A stretch of DNA of 64,000 bases from Larix kaempferi (GCA_027924585.1 BSBM01000440.1:11625501-11689500), one strand, 5' to 3'; counted from the first letter of the stretch, positions 22,744 through 36,100 are shown. Numbers and translations are program-made. The notes: a model not told the origin generated them from the letters alone.

Positions 22744-23460
22744 TGGCTAAAATAGCTAAAAATGAGCAGATCGATCCGTTCCGAAGGCAAGACTGCGACA
22801 GGGGGGTCGCCATGCCCCATCTAACCCCAACAATAATGAAAATCCCTCAACGCCCCGCCCCCCCCCCCCGAATCAAGCATAGCAGTCTGGCCTCAAAGAT
22901 GATGTCATCATCAAAAGGAGACCCCAAAGAGAGGGTGCTGATGAACTGGAGGGCCAGGAGGGTGTGTAAAGTGATCTGGAGGATAGACATGTGCCTCAGT
23001 GCTGAAACATCTGTTGTTGGAATGATGAATCAAGGTTGGGGTCATGCGACCCAGTGATCCACCCCTGGAAGCCCCGGACACCAACCTCAAGGCTTCAGGC
23101 CCTTTCATGAGGCAGTCAGCAATGCCACTAAGCCATAGTACTTCCAAGGGAGAAACCAGAAGGTCATGCCATAAACCCTACTCAGAAAAGGATGGCTAAA
23201 CACCCCTCTTGGTCAGAAAAATGACCCCCTCTCCCTGGGGCACCTCTGCAGGTGCGCTGGTACTGGTACCACGTAGCACACACCTTCAAAGGAGGAGGTA
23301 GTAGCTTCACTGAGATCCTACAAATTCAATAGCAAGAAGAAGCAAATTGTGAAAAGGTGAAGACATCAAAACATCATCCCATGCAGGTAGCCACATAAGT
23401 CCCAATTCTCATACAGGGAGGAAGAGACCCATCAGCTACAAGCATCAACGAATGTAGCAG
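22744..23460. other. Gene-free DNA with a C-run
   Basis: No gene is supported. A C-run (22857-22869) interrupts moderately GC-rich sequence, and the frames 22743-23057 and 22911-23147 on opposite strands have no recognisable domain. Confidence 0.4.
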
Positions 23461-25568
23461 GTGCTAAGGCTACAGAATTTTAACGTTGTCAATCTAACTA
23501 AGGAAGTGGCGAGTCATAAAGGAGAGATAAGCACTCTAAAAGTTGAAATCATGACCCTACAAAACAAAAACGAAGTTCTACAAGAAGAAAATGATTACAT
23601 GCAGAAAGAGGAAGCACAATGGATCTTAGGCTCTCTACACGAAATCCAAAGTGATGTGGCAAGTGCACAGTTGCAACTAAAAGAGCAAGTTTACACTTTG
23701 CATAGCACAACAGCTCAATTGAAGATAACAGAATGGACAAGAGATTAGGAACTTGAGCTAGGAGCAATTCATGTATGCCTTGACAAAGTTATTGATTGGC
23801 AGCAATCACTAACAAATGCACCTTCTGAACTATCTAGAATCAATGCAAAAAGAATCCAAGAAGTATTATAAAGCTATATCTAATGCTAAGAAAGCCATAG
23901 CCAACCTTGAGAAGGATGTGGGTGCAACGTTGGATAAATGTCAACATGTCTTCTAAATTGTTGTAAAGGTTATTGATCATTGTAACTTACCCTCATTTGG
24001 TGAATGGGACAAAACAAAGCTGACTGAAGAAAGGAACGTTGAAGTAGTCAACATCAGTTGTGACAAGCAAATAGCTATTGAGGCCAAAGTTACCAAAACT
24101 AAATTGGTGGTCGAACCGACCAACCCCAAAACCGAAACCAGACCAAAATCGAGAAAAAAACCGGATCACAAAACCGATCCACCAAAAATACATAAAATAT
24201 TCAAATTTTGAAAAATTATATATATATATATATGTGTGTATATTCATGTGCATCCATGTGAATCCAAACCATTCTACACAATTTTGCAAAATTTCACATA
24301 TATATAACAACTAAGAGTGTATACAACCAGACACAGGGTCAGAGGCCTCAAACACAAGGTCAGAGGCCTCAGACTCGAAGTTTGAGTCATCATCTACATC
24401 ATCAACATGACTAGACTCAACATGAGGATTTCAGGCTTGGGCCGCCTAGCTTGATTCCCCTAGTCCAGAAGGAACTTGTCCAACATCAGTATTCACATCT
24501 TGTTGATGTGGAAATGGGTCCAAATTCATCCAATAAAGGTCTTCATTGTCAAATGCTGCCAATTGAGTCTACACAAACCAATCTGATGAGGGATCAACAT
24601 CATCCAAGAGTATGGTGTTGGATTCAGGGGTCTTGTTCAGCAATTGGTTGAGCCTCAACCTAAGGTTATACTAAACATATACCATATCATTCAAATGTTT
24701 TTGCTCTAAATGATATCACTTCTTGGTGTGTATCGCTCAAAAACACTCCAATTGCATTCACACCCAAAAGCATTGCATGTTTGGCTCAATATCCGAACTA
24801 AAAACTTCTATAATTCAAGACACTGGCTCAATATCCAAATGACTCCAAGAAACTCAGCCCATAATTTCTCCAAATTAATCATTCAATTTGCTTTTGAAAT
24901 CAACCTAGCAACCTCTCCAAATCAGCCTTGCAATGAGCTCTCTAAAATAAACAAAGACCCTCAGCTCACAAACTCAAAAAACTAAAACGAATAGTGTGAG
25001 AGAAGTAGAGGGGGTGGGGTTGCTTTTATAGATTTGTTAGGGGTTTAGGGTTATCTAGCAGCTTCCCCCCTAACCTAACTTTTTTGTTTTTTTTAATTAA
25101 ATAATTCTTCAAATTCGTCACTATACGATTCCATGCGAAACTAGTCGATTTTGGCAAAAAACATTGGTTCTGTATTGAAACTAGTCCGTTCCATACCAAA
25201 ATCAGTCAGTTTCGTACGAAACCGGTCATTTCCGGGTTGATTCTTTGAATCAAACAAGTTAGGGGTGGAAACCAGTCGAACCGGCTGGTTTTACCGATTC
25301 CAGTCCGGTTCTACTAACTTTGATTGAGGCAATAGCTAATGTTAACTCTGAAAACTTGAATGAATTTGTGGCCAAACCTGCCAAGCATGCCATACTCATC
25401 AGGTCATATAACATTCCTATGCAAAAGAACCTCTTGGCTATATCCAATGATTTAATAGATCATGAGGTTGCCTCAAAGACCCTATCCTATCATAGAATTA
25501 GAGAAATATCCAACCACCATAAAAAATGGAGTGCATATGTGGAAAAGGGGGCTCCATTGGCCAACTAA
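23461..25568 (+). pseudogene. Coiled-coil ORF split by a hAT-like insertion
   Basis: The first part (23461-23748) is a heptad-rich helix (LTKEVASHKGEISTLKVEIM, then LQNKNEVLQEENDYM), closed by a TAG and followed by further similar sequence in shifted frames (KKAIANLEKDVGATLDKC and EEWDK-like text to about 24100). The second part (25320-25568, IEAIANVNSENLNEFVAKPA) resumes in the same style. An element with CGAACCG-rich ends lies between them. The protein was not recognised; it resembles the coiled-coil gag-like ORFs carried by some plant retroelements. It is broken by stops, frameshifts and the insertion. Confidence 0.5.
24100..25312. mobile_element. hAT-like insertion with CCGGTTCG subterminal repeats
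   Basis: The left end carries TGGTGGTCGAACCGACC and further ACCGAAACC words. The right end carries CAGTCGAACCGGCTGG, CCAGTCCGGTTC and other CGGTTTCG words. The pentamer ACTAA occurs at both borders (24098-24102 and 25312-25316), and the interrupted coiled-coil reading resumes after it. Terminal repeats are weak and an exact 8-bp duplication is not visible, so the borders are approximate. The inside has no transposase. Confidence 0.5.
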
Positions 25569-28500
25569 TGTTTCAAATGTATTGCAAACTTAATGTATTC
25601 TCTTGGTCCTGTTGCCGCCTCTTTCGCGCCTGGGGTTAACGCAACAGAAATCTTCAAGTTGGTAGTGTGTCCTTGGGGGCAAGTCTGAGTCAAGTAGTAT
25701 CACTTGATCTTGACTCCTCTGTTTAGGCTTAACTCCTAACAAAGCCAAGGTGGGTAGACCCTATTAACGTTACTAAGGCTTTAGGTACTTAGTTCTTTGG
25801 GATGAAAGTTGTTATTTAGGAGTTTTTTGGAATTAAAGCATTGATCAAGATTATTGCAAAATGAAATCAACTATGCAACATATATAAATATAAATATCAC
25901 GACAAAATATAACTTAATGCAACTAACCAATATCAAATACCAGTGCTGTGGAGTCAAAGTAAATGTTGTTGTAAAAGTAAAGGTTTTGCAATTGTGTTCT
26001 TGGTCAATTTAAGGAATTATTAAAGGATGAGTTAATTAAAGGGAAAATGGGAGCTCTCGATACACCGTGAGGTACAAGGAATAATGTTTGGAAATTAGGT
26101 AAAGGTGGCTCCACACGAAGACGTGTGAGCTGGAGCGGAGTCTCGAGGGCGTGTTCAACACTACACCAACAAGGATGTAGTCTAACGGTGCCCTGAGGTC
26201 ACTCTCCAGTGGTTCCCGCTTCCTTTGAGAAATTTCCCCGCTCGTTACCTAATATTCGAGTGCCGGATTTTCACTATGTTGAGGGTTCTTAATTTTATTA
26301 ATGTGAGTTTTTATTAAATTTTTTAAGAATTAATAAGTTGTTGCGCTCTTTTCTGATTTTCCCAGGACCAGGCCAATGCCCACAAGGGAAAGAGCATACT
26401 TCGAGAGACAGCAAAATGTTCTTTCAAATTTGAGTGCTTGAAGTAGCTACAGTTAAACAACAATAATTTGGACAAGAGAAATAGATAAACTCACCAAATC
26501 TATGTGTCACTTTCTGACCAACCACCACTAATCGACAATGCCTTTGTGTGGAGCTGAGAGCATACTTCGTGGCAACGAGATTGGCTTTATTTAATTATTT
26601 GCAAAATGAAAATAAAATAAAATTTAACTACTTAATCAAAGTATACACCCTGCACACAGTGTTAGAAAAATTCAAGCCACGAAAAGGAAAAACGCAAATC
26701 CCCCCAGGGGGGATGGGATGTAGGCGCTGAGTAGCCCACTTGCTCTCGTTTAATAAGTTTTACAATACTTGCTTGAAGAAGTGCCTCTTAGTCCTTTTAA
26801 ACTCGGATCTAAGGGTTTACAATTTTAGAAAATGAAATATTGGTAAAAGAGGGTCCTCAAAATGTATTTTTGGTACTTTATGGCGAAAATCGGCCAGAGA
26901 TTCCTTCTCTTTTTTCTTGGACCTGCTAAAAACCAACATGCTAAAATTACAATATTAGTGATTTGAACACATAAAATACATGAAAATTACAAGATCTATA
27001 CTTGCAAAATATATTGGAAACTATTGAGCGTTTTCAAGTATACAAATGCTAGATCTAAATCTGAGTTTAGCTTTGAAATAAGTCTTTTCTAGATCTATTT
27101 GAGAAACAAGAGATAAAAAAATTTTAAGCTTTTAGATCTATTCTACTTGCTTCAAAAGAAACGGAAAGGGAAAGAAGAGTTTGTTTGTTTGAAAGAGATA
27201 GAAGAAGCCAAAACCAAGCCTTTAGCTTGAAAGATTTGGAGAATCAATGGTGTCTGCAAAACAAAAATGTCAACAAAAAATGGTATGACCAGCTGCTAAG
27301 TTTGGAAGAAGAGTCAAACTGGATCCACTTCCTTTGCTTCGCACTCTATCCAGCACAATCTCAAAAACACCTACACATAAACGTGATTAATTCCAGTATA
27401 TCAATCAAAAGAGACAAGAAGGGCATTAGTATAACCGACTACATGTGTTGCTTCTAAATCTCTAAATAATTAAATATAAGTAAGCAAGTCAAAGCCAATG
27501 AATGCTTACTCTACAGGCTCAAAGGCCTTTCTAAGCTAGATCAAATTCACAGTTTATAACATAAGAGCATAAAGAAACTACACTAGATATACCTCAACCA
27601 AAATGCATGCATAAGAATGGGCCAACAACAGACAATCATGTAGACCTCCAAAGCCATTGAAATATATTACTCAGTAAACCACAAGCATTACAAGAGCAGA
27701 GGTTTTGTGCTATCCTTGATGTGCAAATGAGGAGCAAAGAACTTGCTTAAATAGAAAAATGAGAGAGCCAAAGGGGGGGGGGGGGGCACACTCGCCAAGA
27801 GAGAGGCGCATTGAGTGAGTTGTAAACAGGTTGGCGTGGGGTGTAATGAGTTGGAAAAGGCTATTTGTTAGCTTCTTTCCACTTTCCAACTCCATCTCTA
27901 TGCTTTATCTTACACTTGTTATTTCTTTTCTTGGGAGTCGCGCCCTCTTCATGAGGAAATGCACCCCACTTGAAAGAGAAACATCCTCTTTCCTTTATTG
28001 CCGAGAAAAACACTCAAAGTCTCAAGCGTGTTTTAGAAACGTTAGGAATGTTTCTACTTTTACTTTGCCAACTCAGAAATTTCACTTTCAGCATGTTTTT
28101 TGAGTTTTTAGAAATTGTCGGTTTCTTTATTTTCTCCATTTTGTTTTTGGTCTTTTTTACTATTTTCGAGTAATATTCAATTTTGGAGAAAAATAATTAC
28201 TCGAAAACTTAGGAAAGTGAGTTTAGGGGTTAAGTGAGTGCTCTGAGTTAAAAAACGAGCACCCTCATGTCTAAATCTTCCTCCTAACCACACTTTTTTA
28301 ATAATTTTAAATTTCCCAATTAAACTATTAAAAAATAGCCTAAGTTTACGAGAAAAATTATCTTTGTCGGAACTGACTCAAACTCCTAGGGGACCTAGTA
28401 CATGTCCATAAGACTCATTATTGATGGCTAGCATGTAAAAAATACATAGACACATAGGCTTTAATAACTTCCTAAGGTTCGACCACCATGGTAAATACTC

Positions 28501-29366
28501 CAACTTTGGAGGTGCGAGTGAAAAACTTAGGAATTATACGCCACTGAAGCGCCACGCATAATTCCTAAGGAAAAAAACCCTCTAGAGTATTACCCTGATA
28601 GATAAACCTAAGGCAAACCAAGCCTGTTACAAAAAATACCATGCTTAGACCAACTTATTACAATTCCCCCAAGGGGGTCTAGACATGCAAATTTTATAGA
28701 AGGGCCTAAAAAGGTCCTGATGGACTTTTCAACACATGTGATGAACAATTGAATTGTTCAAGTTTTTTACTGCTCATTGGAAATCCACCTAAGTGCAATT
28801 TTAGTGGATAACAAGTCCCTAGACAAATAGACCCAATAGAGACAAAAGAGAAATCGAATAGGCACTAGAGGACAAAATAGGAAGGCTAGAAGTTCAAGAG
28901 TCAACTAGGAAAGCTATAAATGAAATGACTTGACAAAGGAACTAGACTTTTGGCTTTGAGATGCTCTGGAGACTCTTGTAGAACATTTTGTGTAATAAAT
29001 ATGAAAAAGCATTTCTCTGGGCCTGTGAATTTTGGAGATGCTTGGATGGTTTAGTGTATAAATGGTCTAACTTATTAGTTGTTCATGTTATGTTGATATA
29101 TGTTATGAAAATGTTTTTTCGTGTATGACTCTTTTGTGCATGTTTAAGACATTATCTCATTCCTATGTTTCTAAATTTACTTGTTCAGTTGATAGTTACT
29201 GAATTTGATTAGATAAAAGTGAGACTTCTCTTTCTTGATATTTGGTCATTACTATACATGCGTATTTCTGTTTATTCTGAGAAAACTACTTTTCTGGAAT
29301 CTTTACATCATTATATGTGTATATTAAATATTTAGTAGCTCACAATATACACATAGTAGCTCACAA
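25569..29366. other. Gene-free AT-rich DNA
   Basis: No coding region with a recognisable domain is present. The frames 27185-27457 and 27831-28103 lack family motifs. A G-run lies at 27773-27785. The texture is that of old retroelement sequence; no LTR ends or primer sites could be identified. Confidence 0.4.
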
Positions 29367-29379
29367 ATAGGATCCAGAT

Positions 29380-30381
29380 TCTGGTGTATAAAGTGAATGA
29401 TTAGGTCTGCTTATTGATTATTGATTTGTGAATTCGACTTGGAGAGCTTAGAGAGCCAAGTTAGGGTTGAGGGCACACTACTCAACCATCAAGTGTATTT
29501 CGGCAGCGAAATCTATCTGCCCTAGTCACTTTCAGGGTTGGATCATACAGGTTCAACATTACTTCTATCATATACATCATTCTTCAGCATTCTTCAGGAT
29601 TCAAGCCACATATTGGATCAAGAAGACTTGCCTTCTTGCATGGGCGACTTGGACAAGGGGGATATCATCATATCTTGACAACCATCCACTATTTAGTCTG
29701 CATGCAACTTCCATCCTTCCGAGAGCACCATCACTAGCCTAGTTACTGAATACAGGCTTCTTATTCGGCTTCTGGAGCAAGTTATCATCAGATCCATTAT
29801 CAGAAGGGCGCCTTCTCTTTGCATGGGCAACTTTCCTTGAGGATATTCACGCTTTATGCCATAGAGTTGTTGCATGGCTTGCATGCAGCTTCTATACTGA
29901 TCAGAGGGGGATCATAACCCGAGTGCACACTTTCTAGAGCTATCTCACATCATTGGAGTAGTTATTCATCCATCCCAAGACTAAAGAGAGCGCATTTATT
30001 ACAAGGGTGAATTATTGAACAGAGATCATCTCATATCTCAGTTGATTCTTGGTGCATGGCTTGCATGCTTATCTCATATTGACCTACATCACAAGCACTG
30101 TTCATTGGTACGTACATGCATCAATTCTATCCCTATTTTATAGCATATTTGAATACTTGGGTCATTTAGGGTTTTGGCAACCACGTGCACTTGCATGCAT
30201 TCTCATGCAATCATATCTAGCACATGCATCCATAATTTCTCTAAGCATTGGGTAACAAGACTTCAAGCAAGCAACAACCACATCAGAAAACCTTCAAAAA
30301 GACAGAAAATATCAGTTGGAATATTACAGGTGCGCACCTCAAGAGGAGAGATAGCAAACCCTAAAGAGAGATGAGAACACT
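29380..30381. repeat. Dispersed repeat related to 17222-18287
   Basis: The block beginning near 29415 (TTGATTATTGATTTG, CTTGGAGAGCTTAG, AGGGTTGAGGGC, GAAATCTATCTGCCC) corresponds in order to the block at 17250-17400. The rest, up to the tandem duplication at 30382, has no gene. Confidence 0.45.
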
Positions 30382-31621
30382 TCAAAAGAATGTTTCCTTG
30401 AACTTTGCTATACCCAGCTAAATTTCGCACAAGAAAGGAGCAAATGAACTTGGACAAGTTGTGTGTCCAAATGAGGAGCTGGAGTTGCTTATTTATACTC
30501 AAAAATCACCTGAAATTCACTTGGGGCCAACTTGTCTTCTTTAGTTGGGGCTGACTTGCTATCTGACCACTTCAATGTTGATTTTAATGTTGACCACTTT
30601 ATTATTGGAATTTCCCACTTTGTTAGGAAAGGTTGTCTATTGCAAATGATGTTATACTTCTCCTTCGCATGCACGTCTATTCACCGCATAGAGCTCTAAT
30701 GTTGATTTGACCCAGACTAAGAAGTCTCGGTCACTTCTTAGTGCTTATGTCAAATTCAACATAAGCCTAGACTTGTATATTTCACAAGGGGATGAAATCC
30801 CTGAATAAAATAAACAAGTCAAACACACTAATATAGAATAAATCACTCCATTACAGGAGCAGGCAATGTGAGAGCATCCTTCGGGTCCATCTCCACACCA
30901 TATGACTAGGAGAAGCACTACACCTGCCCGGGCCAATTCACCTCTAGAATGTGAATGTATCATTCATTACTAGCCAAACCAGCATGGCCTCACTAGCCAA
31001 ATCAAAAGAATGCTTCCTTGAACTTTGCTATACCCAGCTAAATTTCGCACAAGAGAGGAGCAAATGAACTTGGACGAGTTGTGTGTCCAAATGAGGAGCT
31101 GGAGTTGCTTATTTATACTCATCAAATCACCTGAAATTCACTTGGGGCCAACTTGTCTTCTTTAGTTGGGGCCGACTTGCTATTTGACCACTTCAATGTT
31201 GATTTTAATGTTGACCACTTTATTATTGGAAATTCCCACTTTCTTAGGAAAGGTTGTCTATTGTGATGATGTTATACTTCTCCTTCGCATGCACGTCTAT
31301 TCACCGCATAGAGCTCTAATGTTGATTTGACCCAGCCTAAGAATTTTCGGTCACTTCTTAGTGCTCATGTCAAATTCAACATTAGCCTAGACTTGTATAT
31401 TTCACAAGGGGATGAAATCCCCTAATAAAATAAACAAGTCAAACACACTAATATAGAATAAATCACTCCATTAGAGGAGCAGGCAATGTGAGAGCATCCT
31501 TGGGGTCCATCTCCACACCATATGACTAGCAGAAGCACTACCCCTGCTCGGGCCAATTCACCTCTAGAATGTGAATGTATCATTCATTACTAGCCAAATC
31601 AACATGGCCTCACTAGCCAAA
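30382..31621 (-). repeat. 620-bp tandem duplication containing a TATA-type promoter
   Basis: Sequence 30382-31001 is repeated at 31002-31621 with a period of 620 bp and only scattered substitutions and two compensating single-base indels. Each copy contains, on the minus strand, GAGTATAAATAAGCAACTCC (near 30489-30508 and again about 620 bp to the right), which looks like a TATA promoter of an LTR. The duplication would double the promoter region of a minus-strand retroelement LTR. Confidence 0.9.
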
Positions 31622-32409
31622 TCAGCATGGCTATCCGTGAGTGAATGTCTACCCGATGCTGCAAACTGGAGAAACATCAACAGTTATTTCTCTTGCTCTT
31701 CTCATTTTTAGTGTCATCTTAGCTTTTACATATTGTACATAGGTATCCAAGAATTATTCAAGTCCAACTCTTCCCCCATCCCAACCTCAAACACTGTGAA
31801 AACAATTGGATAGTAAAGACTTGGAATGGATTGGGTACTAAACAATTGCATGAATTCCTCTTCAATATCCTTCTTAATCTAAAATATGAATCTAATCTCC
31901 ATGTATATCCCAAAGTGATTTGTAGTGGTTTTCAACACAACTGTAAAAATCTGCAGAACCTATTGAGAAGGAAATGCCTTTTAACATAATCATCATAAAC
32001 AAGAAATATAAGGAAGAAAAGTCGTTATAGAGACAAGCATTCTTCTCATAGACCCTTCATGGACCTTATTGCGGATTGAAAACAGTTACACTTAAGTTTT
32101 CTAAAGCTAAACTGCATTTTGCTCATGTCCAAGTGCTTATAATGGAATGTCACTAGCCCTTTTCTTATTTGCCTGAGCTTTTTCAGAACTAGCAAATGTA
32201 AGGGATATGCATAATACTATATAGTATACATTATTGTGCTTATAAGCAACTACAAATGTTTATAGTGCATTCTAACTTTTTAACGTTTTTTAATATATAT
32301 ATATATATTATTGGCATCCCCAACCCGCTGTCCCCTGGAAAATTGGGGGTGTGCTCTAGCTGTCCTTGGGAGTTGGAACACGTCCCCCCATCCCTGCCAT
32401 TAACCCGTC
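31622..32409. other. Gene-free DNA, ending in a C-rich element-like end
   Basis: No gene is visible. A TA tract at about 32291-32308 is followed by GGCATCCCCAACCCGC and CACGTCCCCCCATCCC, C-rich words like those at the right end of the element at 2965-3827. This may be the end of another hAT-like element into which the transposon at 32418 inserted. Confidence 0.4.
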
Positions 32410-32417
32410 CCCAAAAC
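32410..32417. repeat. 8-bp target-site duplication, left copy
   Basis: CCCAAAAC here is identical to 36634-36641 on the other side of the hAT transposon. Confidence 0.9.
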
Positions 32418-32427
32418 CTAAGTCACA

Positions 32428-32524
32428 CGGTTCGGGTTCGGGTTCGGGTTCGGCAAGGATTAGGTTCGATTCGGGTTCGAATTTTCCGATGAGGTTCGGA
32501 TGAGGTTCGGCATAAGGTTCGACT
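32428..32524. repeat. Left subterminal GGTTCGGGTTCG repeats of the hAT transposon
   Basis: Seven or more copies of (G)GTTCGG(A/G) follow the terminal repeat and give way to a TA microsatellite at about 32523-32562. In hAT elements such repeats are the usual transposase-binding sites. Confidence 0.8.
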
Positions 32525-33027
32525 ATATATATATATTAATATATATATATATATATATATGTTCTTGATATTATATAACAAAAGCAAATAATGCAGAAAC
32601 ATGATCAATGAACATCATACATGAGATTGAGAGCTATCAACTAAATATATAGCATAAATAACATGTTACATAACTAACAAAAAATCAGCATCATATACAT
32701 AATCAATAAACAAGAATAAGAATCATGATCAATAAATAATCCATATATGTTTAATAATGACAAATTCCAATCATCAAAACTTTTTAAATATTTAAACACA
32801 CAGATTTATCATTTATAGTGCAACTGCAAATTGTAAAAAGAAGTAGAATCTATTTTTCAAAATGCAAAATGAAATAAAACATATTTTTCAAATTTCAAAA
32901 TATAAGTGGATGTCCATGATGTCAAATAGTGATAATCCCTGGAATTGTTTTACAAAATTTAAAACATAATCAAAATCTCTATTCTTGTGGCCTACTTGTA
33001 ACATCATAAAGCTCTAAATCATCAATA

Positions 33028-35097
33028 TCACATGGGGCCCCGGGTAGTAAAGCCACTAGAAATATGGTCATCAAATCCATCAATAGGTTGATCACTAATA
33101 GTAGCGTCACTATCAATGCCAAGATCATCTTCTTCTGCACTCGGGATATGCTCAATCCCCCATGGATGAGAGGAACCAGATGAATCTTTGGCCACACTGC
33201 TTATGGCCAATCGCAAATTGCTACGCACATAAACAAGGTCTTCCAACCTTGTAGTCAGCAACCTGTTTCTTTTCTTGGACTGGATATGGTTGAAGCTACT
33301 CCAGTTCCTTTCACAAGCAGATGCACTTGATCCTTGGATCAAAACACGAACTGCAAAACGTTGCAATTCACGTGACTCTACTCCATAATACTGCCACCAT
33401 GTCGCTGGAGGAATTTTGGCCCTATCATGTTTGGCAGAGGATCTTCCAAATAACCCCTCTGCTGCCCTGTATGATCGAAGCTGATCTCTAAGCCTCGCGC
33501 ATTCTTCGATATCTGGAGTCAAACGCTCAATAGCATCATAAAGGCCATTCATGACTTCTGCATCATTGTTTCTTTCTATCCCAAACAATCTTGGGTCCAA
33601 GTAACAAGCTGCTGCATGCAAGGGGCTATGCAACATCTTCCATCTTTCATCTATTACCTCCCATATTTCCATGTATTCATTTTCCACGTTGTTAAAGGAT
33701 TTTGCAATAGTTTCCTTACAACGATCCATGCCTTCATAAACAAATCCCATACAAGGGGTGTCACTATCAACCATGCGAAGCATATCAACAATTGGCTCAC
33801 ATACTTTTAAAACCTTCATAGCATTTTCCCAAAAAGCATTGGTTAAAATGATTTCTTCAATCTCCTTCCCTTTAGCATCTTTTGAAAGGCGAGAGTTTTC
33901 CCACTCACTATGACAAACAATACCTCCAATGCTTGTCTTTTGGTCAACCACTCTTTTAAGAGTGATGTAATATGTGGCAAATCTGGTATCACAGGGCCTT
34001 AGTAGCTCTTTAGTTGCTTGCTTCCTGTACAAGCCCAAAGTGAGGTGATGGTTAACTATGAAATTAGAAATCTGTTTCCCCTTTCGAACTGCATCATTAA
34101 CCCATGGAAATTTTGCCAAATCATGCAACAATAAGTCAAGGCAGTGAGCAGCACAAGGTGTCCAATAAATTTTTTCAAACTTCTCCATTACCATCTTTCC
34201 AGCGCCCACACAGTTTGAGGCACTATCAGTTATGACTTGGACCACATTTTCCTCCCCAACTTCATAAATGGCTTCCTCTAAAATCTTGAAAATATATTCA
34301 GAAGTCTTCTTTTCCCCAGATGCGTCCACTACCTTCAAAAATAATACCCCTTTGGGGCAATAAACTAGCACATTAATCAGTGGCTTATGAGACATATCTG
34401 ACCAACCATCTGATAAAATGGTGCACCCTGTTTGTTTCCAAGACTCTTTGATGCTAGCCAATCTGCCTGTCACCCTTTCTTTTGACCTCTTGAGAAGAGT
34501 GGTCCTCATTGTCTCAGAACTGGGAGGTGCATATCCTTTGCCAAAATCTGATATCTTCTTGCATGCATTGATAAAGTAAGGGCTCCGAAGCACATTAAAT
34601 GGGATAGCAGATTCAAAAAACATGTCAGCCAAAGCATCATCAACTTCTTGCTTTTGTACAGGCTTCCAAAAACTGTTTAATGTGGCTGTGCCTTTGGCTG
34701 CCGCTGTCCCACTTGCAGTTGTGTTTACTTGTTGCTGGGAACTTCCAGCTGTAGACATTGAGGAAAATGGGTTGTAATTCATTTCAATCTCTGTTTGAAC
34801 ACGCTGTTTTTTGTTTTCCTAGACTTGCTTGGCCCTCTTTATGTTGTCATAATCCTTTTGAAGTATTTCCTTCAATTCTACAGACACTGCTTTGCAGCCT
34901 TCAACTCCACCTCCTTTACCACCACTGACAGAAAGTAGGTGGTCCATTACTCTTGTTAAAGACCCAACAAACTCAAGGTTACATAACCTGCATTTCACAT
35001 TTCTTCCAGTCTGCCCACCCAATTTTTCCACATGTTTCCATGCTTCTGCCAATGATTTCGAAGGTGCCATGGCAAATGTTTCTGCATTTTTTTGCAA
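33028..35097 (-). pseudogene. hAT transposase, one internal TAG codon
   Basis: Reading leftwards, 35097-34819 encodes an N-terminal BED-type zinc finger (VKCRLCNLEFVGSLTRVMDH and a downstream Cys) and ends in TAG (34819-34821). Twelve codons later, in the same frame, the 584-residue main part starts at 34782. It has a DUF659-type RNase H core with the likely catalytic Asp residues in ILSDGWSD and ITDSASNC, the Cys/His motif CAAHCLDLLLHDL, and a C-terminal hAT dimerisation block (SSASACERNWSSF, IQSKKRNRL) carrying the conserved Glu. Only the single TAG separates the two parts; the surrounding text suggests a former CAG. Transposase would bind the terminal and subterminal repeats and excise the element. 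Either the protein is inactive or the main part is made alone without the DNA-binding finger. Confidence 0.9.
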
Positions 35098-35099
35098 AT

Positions 35100-36100
35100 C
35101 ATGTTTTAGAATTTGATTTGTTTATTAATGTTTTAAATTTTTTCCCTCTGTTTATTATGATTACAAATTAAAATCTACTATTACAGACTGCAGTTACTGT
35201 ATATTTGACAATCTGTTGACTGAAATTTTTTAAAAATAAATAAAAAATCTGTTACCAACTTACCAGCTAATACTTGGATTGAACGCTGAAGAGTGAAGCC
35301 CGATGGCGTCTGGGCGATACTGCAGACTTTGCAGAGAGTCGTGGTCTGTGGATGGTGGAGGCTGGAGCCTCTGATCATGTACGTAAAGAATTCCTCTGTT
35401 CTTTCCAGGATAAAAAGTTGAAATTCAGTGTCTTCTGGTGCATTCAAAACACAAATGCAAAAAAAGTTTTAGGACTCCTAACGTATCAGTGAATTAGAGA
35501 AATTAGGTCTGTATATAGAATCAGTTCTTGGGTTATGAGCCGATCCTGGAAGTTGCCTATTTATTTACAAAGTCCATAATTTGCATTCTTGTTATGTACT
35601 CACTACTCACAGAATTTCTCTGTTCTTTCCAGAATGTTTTAACTTTTAATGATAAAAGGTTGAAATGCATGCACCTCAATCAATGTCTTCCGATATCGAT
35701 AATTCTTGAGTAACTCCCTGAATGATTGTCTGTGCAATCTAACTACTGTTGCCTGCATATACTCTGATTTGGATTGATCATAAACATGTCATCCTTCATT
35801 ACATAACCATCTTTCCCATTTTTTCATTCACCCAGTGCGTGGCCCGCGCCGGCGGCAGTCTGCACTCTGCAGCAACAGACTAACAGTGGCCCGTGGGAGG
35901 AGCCGCGACCCGCACTCGGGTTTCTGCAGGGGTTTCTGCAGGCAGTCAGGTTACGGTTTCCGTTTCGCTGCAATCGGGACGTGGCTAACTTGCTAGAGCC
36001 TGGAGCCGCACTACCACTCGACAATTGTTCCTGCAGTCGGGAGTCCACTCACGTTGCTGCACACTCGCCACTCGACGAGTCACGACGGACGTAGACGTAG
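35100..36100 (-). promoter_or_regulatory. 5' region of the hAT transposase gene
   Basis: No second coding exon is clear between the zinc-finger exon and the right terminal repeat. The part from about 35835 is markedly GC-rich, with CG dinucleotides far commoner than in its surroundings, as often seen in hAT promoters. The frame 35824-36048 is not regarded as coding. Confidence 0.45.

Noticed and set aside
27185-27457. Plus-strand 90-codon frame starting MFERDRRSQNQAFSLKDLE
   Set aside because: It has no known domain, no neighbouring exon with matching phase, and is surrounded by AT-rich repeat-like DNA.
35181-36048. Extra 5' exons of the hAT transposase
   Set aside because: Short minus-strand frames exist but lack acceptor and donor signals that keep phase with the BED-finger exon, which already begins with a plausible ATG.
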